Assembly (NCBI GenBank): GCA_944324245.1
Contig: CALUVO010000089.1
Span: 1-53,725 of the forward strand
Length of the DNA stretch: 53,725 nt
Direction: 5' to 3'
Source of the DNA: Candidatus Gastranaerophilales bacterium
Lineage (GTDB): Bacteria > Cyanobacteriota > Vampirovibrionia > Gastranaerophilales > Gastranaerophilaceae
Part shown: one piece after another, positions 43,872-50,994 of the stretch
How the letters are laid out: each line of letters opens with the position of its first letter
How positions within the stretch are numbered: the stretch's first letter is position 1
Notes under the pieces: model-generated
Seen by the model: only the letters and a program-made list of their open reading frames with translations
What the model was told of the DNA's origin: nothing
Databases searched by the model: none
Translations under genes and position numbers: made by a program

Positions 43872-44843
43872 ATGAAAAAAGTATTGATAATATTACCCAA
43901 CAGCATCGGTGGCACACTTGTTATGAAGGGTTTCAAGCAAGGCTTTAAATCAAACGGTTGTTTTGTACTGGAAAAAGACTTGCGAGAATTAACAATTGAA
44001 AATATAAAACAATTTAATCCTGATATTATATTTGGATATGATTACGGTTTTTTGTTTGGTGATGATAAGGAATTATCAGAATATATTATTGCTAATAAAG
44101 ACCGTTACAAACTTATTCATTATTTTGCAGATGAACCTCAAAATAAATTTGCATTTGTAAATAAACCTTATTTATACGAAAAATTCAAAACAATTGGAGC
44201 AATATCTTATATATGGGATAAGGATTTTGTGCAGGATTTGCCTTTTTGTTCCTATTTACCTCTTGCTGTAAATTATAAAGCATATAGACCTCAAGAATCG
44301 TCGCATTATGATATTTCACTGGTTTTAAGACCTGTTACAGAAAAACGCCAAAAAATTGTATCAGCGCTTATAAAAACATTTGGAAGCAAAGTAAATATCT
44401 TTTGTTACGAAAAACATTTTCTTCAGGGTTTAGATGACATAAAAAATAAACATTTGCTTAATGAAAAAGAGCTTGACATATACAAGAATGCATATAAAGG
44501 TTTCCCAAAAACAGAACAAGATCTTGCAAATATATATTTTAACTCAACCGTAAATATAAATATCACACAGCAAGGTACATCAGGTATGAACTATCGTGTT
44601 TTTGAAGTTCTGGCTTCAAGGGGCTTCCTGCTGACTGACGCAATGGAAGATATCGAACGAAATTTTGTTATTTCAAAAGAACTGGAAGTGTACAATAATA
44701 TTGATGATTTGCTGGACAAAACCTCTTTTTATTTGAAACATCCGCAAATCGCACAAAAAATTGCAATTATTGGTTATACTGATGTAATAAAAAGCCACAG
44801 CTATACAGCCCGTGCAAGAAAAATTCTCGAAGATTTAAAATAA
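43872..44843 (+). CDS. CgeB-like glycosyltransferase (group 1 type)
   Basis: The 323-residue protein is of the GT-B CgeB-type class: IIFGYDYGFLFGDDKELSEY near the start, a DEPQN segment, LPLAVNYKAYRP, then a C-terminal donor-binding part with YFNSTVNINITQQGTSGMNY and RVFEVLASRGFLLTDAMEDI. Sugar and acceptor are unknown. No ribosome site is obvious. It is intact, unlike the decayed glycosyltransferase at 2.6 kb. Confidence 0.8.
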   Translation: MKKVLIILPNSIGGTLVMKGFKQGFKSNGCFVLEKDLRELTIENIKQFNPDIIFGYDYGFLFGDDKELSEYIIANKDRYKLIHYFADEPQNKFAFVNKPYLYEKFKTIGAISYIWDKDFVQDLPFCSYLPLAVNYKAYRPQESSHYDISLVLRPVTEKRQKIVSALIKTFGSKVNIFCYEKHFLQGLDDIKNKHLLNEKELDIYKNAYKGFPKTEQDLANIYFNSTVNINITQQGTSGMNYRVFEVLASRGFLLTDAMEDIERNFVISKELEVYNNIDDLLDKTSFYLKHPQIAQKIAIIGYTDVIKSHSYTARARKILEDLK

Positions 44844-44851
44844 ATTGGTCT

Positions 44852-45241
44852 CTATTTCAGATAATCACTAAATTTTTTCTTATGAATAGTATATCCGCAG
44901 CCTTTGTGCATTTCTGCAGGATAATTAATTTTTGGCAAAGGATATCTTTTACACATTGCAAGACGTTTATCATAAACAGAACAAAGTCCTTCTTTTGTTA
45001 CATATTTGCATGCAAAAATAAGATTACCTTTATCATCCCTGCCTTTTATATAGAACCTTTTGTAAGCTGGATACAAAAACTGCATGATTTTAAATTCTTT
45101 GGGTGTATAAGTATCAAAACTGTACATGTAATTGCAGCATTTACCGCATTTTTTGCACGAGCCTGTAATTTCATACTCTATTTTTTCCGGTACAAAGTAG
45201 GAAAGAATTTCATAATAAATTGATTGAAAAAAATCTATCAT
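44852..45241 (-). CDS. YkgJ-type cysteine-cluster protein
   Basis: The 129-residue protein has the CxxCGKCC cluster CKKCGKCCNYMYSFD, then CKYVTKEGLCSVYDKRLAMC and a last CGYTIHKKK. This Cys arrangement is of the YkgJ/Fe-S or zinc-cluster family, proposed to bind metal and act in post-translational modification. It is convergent with the glycosyltransferase gene (8-base gap). Confidence 0.8.
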   Translation of the reverse strand: MIDFFQSIYYEILSYFVPEKIEYEITGSCKKCGKCCNYMYSFDTYTPKEFKIMQFLYPAYKRFYIKGRDDKGNLIFACKYVTKEGLCSVYDKRLAMCKRYPLPKINYPAEMHKGCGYTIHKKKFSDYLK

Positions 45242-45307
45242 AAGAAAATTTTATCACGTATTAATTTTCCGAGTATTAATTATTTCCGACAAAGATTCGA
45301 GCTAAAG

Positions 45308-45526
45308 ACTCTGCCGAATAAAAGCAACTAAATGTTGCTTTTATGAGAGGGCTAAGTGAGATACGAAGCATCTCCGTGCAAAGGACTCCGTGCGTAAGGT
45401 GCCTGTGGCACGTTTCGCATGGAAGTATGCTAAGTCAAAAGCGAAGCTTTTGCGTGCAGTATAAAGATTAACAACGCCGTACGCATCAGGATACCCTCGG
45501 GTACAAGCGAGGCCACACTCAGATAC
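45308..45526. repeat. Composite variable-stem palindromic repeat, copy at 45.3 kb
   Basis: In order: H1 (45308-45350, arms ATAAAAGCAAC/GTTGCTTTTAT, loop TAAAT); H2 (45352-45379, arms GAGATAC/GCATCTC, loop GAA); H3 (GTGCC/GGCAC within 45380-45428); H2 (45430-45457, arms CAAAAGC/GCTTTTG, loop GAA); module C (45483-45526, inner stem TACCC/GGGTA). H1 is identical to the copies at 4.1 and 50.8 kb. The second H2 equals that at 50.9 kb. No gene is seen between 45242 and 45984 except the candidate RNA below. Confidence 0.85.
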
Positions 45527-45746
45527 TTATACAAACAAAGATGAATCAAACAAATGTAATATTACACCCGAAATAGGCTATATTGTTAACAAATATTACG
45601 CAAATTAAAATCATGCAAACCATGATGGGAAGCGCATCTTCATGATTGTAAAAAAAACGTTACGTTTTTATTTTCAAAAACAGCTTCACAAATGCTTTTT
45701 GCAATGCTTTAATAAAAGTATTAAAATTGATAATTTGATTGGGAGG

Positions 45747-45797
45747 AGATTTGGACGATTTCCAAATCTAAAAGCCGGTATTTATCCGGCTTTTTTA
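45747..45797 (+). ncRNA. Candidate small RNA 3' end: two hairpins with terminator
   Basis: AGATTTGG (45747-45754) pairs perfectly with CCAAATCT (45762-45769). Directly after it AAAGCCGG pairs with CCGGCTTT and T6 (45770-45797), a strong terminator. No good open frame ends here: a frame across it has no ribosome site and runs through the terminator. A short transcript ending here, starting somewhere in 45540-45740, is therefore plausible. Its start is not visible. Confidence 0.35.
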
Positions 45798-45984
45798 TTT
45801 TTTATTATATTGTATGTTCTTACTAACTATATGTATAAAGGTTTTACTTTTTCTCTACCATAATTAAAACCTGTCTATATTATTATTGCGTGTATTCAAA
45901 AATCTTTACACAAGTCTCAAAATTATATTTGTTCATGTTTAAATTAAATTATGGTTGCCCCTACAAAAACAAGAAAGGTCATTT

Positions 45985-46269
45985 ATGCGTATAAACAAAG
46001 TAACACCGTCTTTTAAAGGGTTTATTTATTCACCGGATGATAAAGTTGCTGTTAATACAAAATATATAACATCTATGCATGAAGAAGAAACATGGGACGG
46101 AAAAAACACTATAATTTTTACAACTGATAAAGTATACAACAAAATGAACAATGTTCCTTTAGAACAGGTTCTAAGAGCATATTCCAGAGCTTCTGCAAAT
46201 GAAACATACTATGTAAATGTGAATGATTTTGCTAAAAAAGATAATGACAAAAAGCCTTATTCTATATAA
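45985..46269 (+). CDS. Small SFKG-motif protein
   Basis: The 94-residue protein starts MRINKVTPSFKGFIYSPDDK. The short SFKG-type tag directly after the start is shared in kind with the proteins at 8104 and 25556. The rest is hydrophilic (TWDGKNTIIFTTDKVYNKMN) with no signal peptide. The ATG at 45985 is chosen for its AGAAAGGTC ribosome site. The stop lies in the loop of the following terminator. Function unknown. Confidence 0.6.
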   Translation: MRINKVTPSFKGFIYSPDDKVAVNTKYITSMHEEETWDGKNTIIFTTDKVYNKMNNVPLEQVLRAYSRASANETYYVNVNDFAKKDNDKKPYSI

Positions 46270-46283
46270 GAATAAGGCTTTTT
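46249..46283. terminator. Bidirectional terminator
   Basis: AAAAAGCCTTATTCT pairs with AGAATAAGGCTTTTT around ATATA. It overlaps the stop codon of the SFKG protein and lies just after the hydrogenase operon on the minus strand. Confidence 0.85.
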
Positions 46284-46301
46284 ATGCTTTTTGTCTATGT
46301 G

Positions 46302-48086
46302 TTATGCTTTTACAACGTCTTTGTAAGAGCCTTTGAATTTGTCTTCATAAGCTGTATGTAAAAGTTCGTGGGCCTTGTGAGAACCCGGTGCTTCCAGATA
46401 TTCTGCATAGAGCTTTTTAATATCCGGATTGTCATTTGAACGTCTGTATTGAAGTTCTGAGTCTTCTTTATACAATCCTTGAGCTCTCTTTTCTTTGATA
46501 TGAGTATCATCACAGCTTCTCGGTTGTCCGCCGCCGTTTATACATCCGCCCGGACACGCCATAACTTCGAGCATATGGAAATCGGCTGTGCCATTTTTAA
46601 TTTCCTGCAAAGATTTTTCAGCTTCTTTTAATGTAGAAACAACTCTCACTTTTACTTTTGTACCTTTGATATCGATTTCAACATCTTTGCAGCGGTGATT
46701 TTTATCTACACCTCTCATACCTTTGATATCAAGGTCTGATAAAGGTTCACCGGTTACAAATTCATAAGCTGTTCTGACAGCAGCTTCTGCTACACCGCCT
46801 GATGCGCCAAAAATTGTGCCTGCACCTGTGTATTGAGCAAACGGGGAATCACCTTCAACCGGTTCAAGAGATTTGAAATCAATACCCGCGCTTTTTATCA
46901 TTTTAGCAAGTTCCTGAGTTGTAAGAACATAATCTGTTTCATATTTGCCGTCTTTTTGTAACTGTTCGCGTTTTGCTTCAGCTTTTTTAGCTGTACAAGG
47001 CATTATAGAGACAATGTTCAGATTTTCAGGTGTAAATCCTTCAAAATATTTTGGAACAAGTTCTCTAAGTACCATTGATAACATACCCTGAGGAGATTTG
47101 CAGCTTGATAAATGATTGAGCATATCAGGATGCTGAAGTTCGAGATATCTTACCCAAGCAGGACAGCAGGAAGTAAACAGCGGCAGATTTTCGCCTTTGC
47201 TTACCCTTTCGACAAACTCATGAGCCTCTTCCATAATTGTAAGGTCAGCAGAGAAGTTTGTATCAAATACTAAATCAAAGCCGATTTCTTTGAGGGCAGC
47301 ATTTATTAAACCGATTGTATTTGCACCGGGTTCAAGTCCGAATTCTTCACCTATTGCAACACGTACTGACGGTGCAATTTGTGCTGCTACTTTTTTATTC
47401 GGATCCGTAATAAGCGACCATACAGGGTTCACTTCGTTTTTGATTGTCAGAGCGCCTGTCGGGCAAACGGCCTGACACTGACCGCAGAATACACAGTCCA
47501 CACTGCCTAACGGTTTTCCTGCAATAGGCTGTACAACCGTTTTTGAGCCTCTGTTCGCAAAGCCTAAAACTGCATGTCCCTGAAATTCAGCACACGCTCT
47601 TACGCAAGCACCGCAGAGTATACATTTGTTCGGGTCACGTACGATAGACGGGTTGGAATCGTCAATCGGAAGATATCTGTCTTTTCTTAATTGTACGTAT
47701 TTAGAGACATCTTTGATTCCGTATTCTTCTGCATACTGCTGGAGTTCGCATTTACCTGATTTGTCGCATGTTGTACATTCTCTGTCGTGGTTTGCAAGTA
47801 AAAGCTCCAGAACTGTTTTTCTGATTCTTCTTGTACGTTCTGTATTTGTTTTTACTTTGATATTAGCTTCAGGCGGCATTGTGCAGGAGGAATTGATTAT
47901 TGTTCTGCCGTTAGGGTATTCAACCTCAACAACGCACATTCTGCAGGCACCGTACTGTGTTAAATCCGGTCTGTAGCAGAAAGTGGGAACATTAAATCCT
48001 GCTTTTCTGATTACTTCAAGTAGGTTGGGTTCATCTGTGAACTCTACCTCTTTGCCGTTTATTATAAGTGTTTTTTTATCGCTCAT
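46302..48086 (-). CDS. hydA: [FeFe] hydrogenase catalytic subunit (NAD-linked, HydA/HndD type)
   Basis: The 594-residue enzyme reduces protons to H2. N-terminal [2Fe-2S] domain (CYRPDLTQYGACRMC), His-ligated cluster (HDRECTTCDKSGKCELQ, about 100-116), two [4Fe-4S] clusters (CILCGACVRAC; CVFCGQCQAVCPTG). The H-cluster motifs are complete: L1 TSCCPAW (305-311), L2 MPCTAKKAE (362-370), L3 MACPGGCINGGGQP (508-521). The iron-hydrogenase small domain closes the chain. This is group A trimeric/bifurcating type. It is the last gene of hydC-hydB-hydA; the maturation genes are outside the window. Confidence 0.95.
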   Translation of the reverse strand: MSDKKTLIINGKEVEFTDEPNLLEVIRKAGFNVPTFCYRPDLTQYGACRMCVVEVEYPNGRTIINSSCTMPPEANIKVKTNTERTRRIRKTVLELLLANHDRECTTCDKSGKCELQQYAEEYGIKDVSKYVQLRKDRYLPIDDSNPSIVRDPNKCILCGACVRACAEFQGHAVLGFANRGSKTVVQPIAGKPLGSVDCVFCGQCQAVCPTGALTIKNEVNPVWSLITDPNKKVAAQIAPSVRVAIGEEFGLEPGANTIGLINAALKEIGFDLVFDTNFSADLTIMEEAHEFVERVSKGENLPLFTSCCPAWVRYLELQHPDMLNHLSSCKSPQGMLSMVLRELVPKYFEGFTPENLNIVSIMPCTAKKAEAKREQLQKDGKYETDYVLTTQELAKMIKSAGIDFKSLEPVEGDSPFAQYTGAGTIFGASGGVAEAAVRTAYEFVTGEPLSDLDIKGMRGVDKNHRCKDVEIDIKGTKVKVRVVSTLKEAEKSLQEIKNGTADFHMLEVMACPGGCINGGGQPRSCDDTHIKEKRAQGLYKEDSELQYRRSNDNPDIKKLYAEYLEAPGSHKAHELLHTAYEDKFKGSYKDVVKA

Positions 48087-48144
48087 TAGTATATAACCTT
48101 TCTTTTTTGTCTTTATATGACTTTTTTAAAAGACTGTAAAATCA

Positions 48145-48201
48145 AAATCTTGTCTCATTTCGAACTTGTTTCGGATTCTCCGGCGCAGCCGGCCAAGATT
48201 T
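48145..48201 (-). promoter_or_regulatory. Stem-loop between hydB and hydA
   Basis: AAATCTTG (48145-48152) pairs with CAAGATTT (48194-48201), with a small inner CCGG/CCGG hairpin. It lies in the only large gap (113 bases) of the operon, on the minus-strand transcript between hydB and hydA. It could attenuate or stabilise the message. TCGAAC and CGGATT with CCGGCGCA recur near 1990-2030, so it may also be a repeat module. Confidence 0.45.
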
Positions 48202-50056
48202 ATTTTTGTTTAATCGCCTTGAAAGGACATGCATTCATACAGGCGCCGCATTTGATACATTTCGATTGATCAATATGGTGCGGATTGCGTACGCTGCCTT
48301 CAATTGCACCTACAGGACAATTTCTTGCACATTTCGTACAGCCTTTGCACAATTCTGCATCAATTTCAAATGTTTTCATTGCTTCGCAAACACCTGCAGG
48401 ACATTTTTTGTCTTTGATGTGAGCAATGTACTCGTCTTTAAAATATTTTAATGTAGAAAGAACAGGATTCGGTGCTGTTTTTCCGAGTCCGCAAAGCGAG
48501 CCGTCTTTTACTGCAGTTGCAAGTTCTTGAAGTGTTTCAATATCCTGCATTTCACCTTTGCCTTTTACAATTCTTTCTAATATTTTTAACATATTTTTTG
48601 TACCTTCGCGGCAGGGTACGCACTTGCCGCAGGATTCGTTTTGGGTAAAGTTCATAAAGAACCTTGCAACTTCAACAATACAGGTGTCTTCATTCATTAC
48701 AACAAGACCGCCTGAACCGACCATTGCACCTGCTGCAATAAGGTTGTCGTAATCCATAGGCAAATCAAGATGCTCTTCTGTCAAACATCCGCCAGAAGGG
48801 CCTCCGATTTGTACGGCTTTGAACTTTTTGCCGCCTCTTATACCGCCGCCTATGTCAAATACGATTTCTCTTAAGGTTGTACCCATAGGCACCTCAATAA
48901 GACCGGTGTTATTTACTTCACCTGTTAAGGCAAATGTTTTTGTACCTTTAGATTTTTCAGTACCCATTGAGCTGAACCAGTCAGCACCTTTTAAGATAAT
49001 CGGTGCAACATTGGCAAGAGTTTCTACGTTATTTATCAATGTTGGTCTGCCAAACAAACCTTTGTTCGCAGGAAACGGCGGTTTTGGCCTTGGCATACCT
49101 CTTTCACCTTCGATAGAAGCCATAAGAGCTGTTTCTTCGCCGCAAACAAATGCTCCGGCACCTTCTTTTATGTGGATTTCAAAATTAAAATCGGAACCCA
49201 TTATATTTTTGCCTAAAAAGCCTCTTTTTTCGGCTTCTGCAATAGCAACTCTTAAACGATGAATTGCAAGAGGATATTCAGCTCTTACATAGATATAAGC
49301 TTCGTCAGCACCTATTGCATAACCGGCAATAGCCATACCTTCAAGCAGTTTGTGCGGGTCACCTTCCATAACGCTTCTGTCCATAAATGCACCCGGGTCG
49401 CCTTCGTCTCCGTTACATACAACATAGCTTTTTCCGCCTTTGTTTGCTGCTGTGAATTTCCATTTCATACCAGTTGGGAATCCGCCGCCGCCTCTGCCTC
49501 TGAGGCCGGATTTTGTGATTTCGTCAATTACCCAGTCAGGGTCGGATTTTTCAAGTACTTTGTGCAATGCCTGATAAGCCCCTACGGCGAGTGCTTCATC
49601 TAAAGACTCGGCATTTATTTCGCCGCAGTTTGCAAGAGTTGTTCTTGTTTGTTTTGCATAGAAGTTTATTTCTTCATTTTTAAAGACATGCTGCTGTGTT
49701 TTAGGGTCAACATACAATAGTCTTTCTACGGGCTTGCCTTCTTTAAGATGGCTTTCAACGATTTCTTCAACGTCTTCTACATGTACCTTTACATAAGTAA
49801 TATCTAAATCAGGGATTACAACAAGAACACCCTGTTCGCAAAAACCATGGCAGCCTGTCGGGACAATCGTAACTTTGTCCTGATGAGTCATAGGGCGGAC
49901 ATCTGCGCCAAGTTCTTTAAATTTTTCAATAACTTTTAAAGAACCATTTGCAACACAGCCGGTACCTGCACATACAAGAACTCTTAAACCCTGAGCTTTA
50001 ATCTGCTCTTTTACTCTTTCCTGTTCTTTTTTTATATCAATTAATGTTGTTGTCAT
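48200..50056 (-). CDS. hydB: Hydrogenase flavin/NADH subunit (NuoF-like, HydB/HndC type)
   Basis: The 618-residue NuoF-like subunit binds NAD(H) and FMN. N-terminal thioredoxin-like [2Fe-2S] domain (CAGTGCVANG; GCHGFCEQGV), then GLRGRGGGGFPTGMKWKF and VVCNGDEGDPGAFMDRS (NADH/FMN), CGKCVPCREGTKNML for a [4Fe-4S] cluster, and a C-terminal 2x[4Fe-4S] ferredoxin (CKGCTKCARNCPVG; CIKCGACMNACPFK). This layout matches the NADP/NAD-linked, ferredoxin-coupled enzyme, so electron bifurcation is inferred. It begins 2 bases after hydC. Confidence 0.95.
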   Translation of the reverse strand: MTTTLIDIKKEQERVKEQIKAQGLRVLVCAGTGCVANGSLKVIEKFKELGADVRPMTHQDKVTIVPTGCHGFCEQGVLVVIPDLDITYVKVHVEDVEEIVESHLKEGKPVERLLYVDPKTQQHVFKNEEINFYAKQTRTTLANCGEINAESLDEALAVGAYQALHKVLEKSDPDWVIDEITKSGLRGRGGGGFPTGMKWKFTAANKGGKSYVVCNGDEGDPGAFMDRSVMEGDPHKLLEGMAIAGYAIGADEAYIYVRAEYPLAIHRLRVAIAEAEKRGFLGKNIMGSDFNFEIHIKEGAGAFVCGEETALMASIEGERGMPRPKPPFPANKGLFGRPTLINNVETLANVAPIILKGADWFSSMGTEKSKGTKTFALTGEVNNTGLIEVPMGTTLREIVFDIGGGIRGGKKFKAVQIGGPSGGCLTEEHLDLPMDYDNLIAAGAMVGSGGLVVMNEDTCIVEVARFFMNFTQNESCGKCVPCREGTKNMLKILERIVKGKGEMQDIETLQELATAVKDGSLCGLGKTAPNPVLSTLKYFKDEYIAHIKDKKCPAGVCEAMKTFEIDAELCKGCTKCARNCPVGAIEGSVRNPHHIDQSKCIKCGACMNACPFKAIKQK

Positions 50057-50058
50057 AA

Positions 50059-50562
50059 TTAATTACCCTCTTTTTCCTCTTTCATAATCGTTTCGATAAC
50101 GATTTTTATGGCATCTGCTGTCATTTGCGGATAAACTTTTCCGTTAACAACAACAACGGGAGCCAGTCCGCATGCACCTAAGCAGCTTACTGTTTCCAGT
50201 GAAAAAAGGCTGTCTTCTGTCGTAAATTTGCCGTCGGTAAGATTCAGACATTGTTTGATTGCGTTCAATACAGGCATAGAGCCTCTAACGTGGCAGGCTG
50301 TACCATCGCATACTTTGATTTCATATTTGCCTTTCGGCTGTAAACTAAACTGGGCATAGAATGTAGCTACACCATATACTGTTGCCGGCGAGAGCCCTTC
50401 TATTTTTGTTCCGATATATGTCATTATATCTAACGGCAGATAGCGGAAAACCTCTTGAACTTTTTGTAAAATTGCAATTAAATTGGATTTTTTATACTCG
50501 TAAGCAGCTAATATTTCATCAACTTTAGAGTAATCAATTCCGGCTTGCGTCTGTTGACTCAT
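50059..50562 (-). CDS. hydC: Hydrogenase [2Fe-2S] subunit (NuoE-like, HydC/HndA type)
   Basis: The 167-residue thioredoxin-like subunit has the [2Fe-2S] ligands in VCDGTACHVRGSMPVL and SCLGACGLAPVVVVNGKVYP, as in NuoE. LPLDIMTYIGTKIEGLSPATVYGVATFY is the family's central stretch. First gene of the operon; ribosome site AAGGAGAAAG before the ATG. A Rex-like operator lies 39-56 bases upstream of the start. Confidence 0.95.
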   Translation of the reverse strand: MSQQTQAGIDYSKVDEILAAYEYKKSNLIAILQKVQEVFRYLPLDIMTYIGTKIEGLSPATVYGVATFYAQFSLQPKGKYEIKVCDGTACHVRGSMPVLNAIKQCLNLTDGKFTTEDSLFSLETVSCLGACGLAPVVVVNGKVYPQMTADAIKIVIETIMKEEKEGN

Positions 50563-50600
50563 CTAATCTTTCTCCTTTGCACAAGATTTTTAGACCAATA

Positions 50601-50618
50601 TCGTGAATATAATCACTA
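50601..50618 (-). promoter_or_regulatory. Candidate Rex operator before the hydrogenase operon
   Basis: Read on the plus strand, TCGTGA and TCACTA flank the A/T spacer ATATAA, close to the Rex pattern TTGTGA, six A/T, TCACAA (one mismatch per half). It sits 39 to 56 bases upstream of hydC. A second copy of ATAATCACTATTA (50609-50621 and 50640-50652) is 31 bp away, about three helical turns, giving a half site. Rex senses NADH/NAD, suiting an NAD-linked hydrogenase. No rex gene is in the window. Confidence 0.45.
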
Positions 50619-50723
50619 TTACAATTGACATTTTACTTAATAATCACTATTAAATCAAGCTTTTTTTGGTGGGATTTCTACAGCAGATTCCGTCAAAAAA
50701 TTTTAAAACCTCGTCCTACTCTG

Positions 50724-50963
50724 CACTCTGCCGAACACAACGATTAAGTATCGTTTTATGAGAGGGAAATGACGTTAAAAAGAACTCCGTGCAAAAGGCG
50801 CCTGTGGCACGTTTCGCATTGAGACTCTGCCGAATAAAAGCAACTAAATGTTGCTTTTATGAGAGGTGCTAAGTCAAAAGCGAAGCTTTTGCGTGCAGTA
50901 TATAAATTACCACAATCCCTACGTCTCAGGATTCCATCGGGTACAAGCGAGTGCGCCTCAGAC
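50724..50963. repeat. Composite variable-stem palindromic repeat, copy at 50.7 kb
   Basis: H1 (50724-50765, arms AACGAT/ATCGTT, loop TAAGT), then an H3 hairpin (GCGCC-TGT-GGCAC type, about 50798-50811), then H1 (50824-50866, arms ATAAAAGCAAC/GTTGCTTTTAT, loop TAAAT), then H2 (50869-50896, arms CAAAAGC/GCTTTTG, loop GAA), then module C (50923-50963, outer stem GTCT/AGAC). The gap 50563-50994 holds this repeat and the Rex-like site; no gene is seen. Confidence 0.85.
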
Positions 50964-50994
50964 ATTATATACATTGATAATATTTATTATGCGA

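Noticed and set aside
45642..45863. 73-codon open frame in the gap after the 45.3 kb repeat
   Set aside because: It lacks a ribosome site and crosses two hairpins with a terminator; treated as a possible RNA instead.
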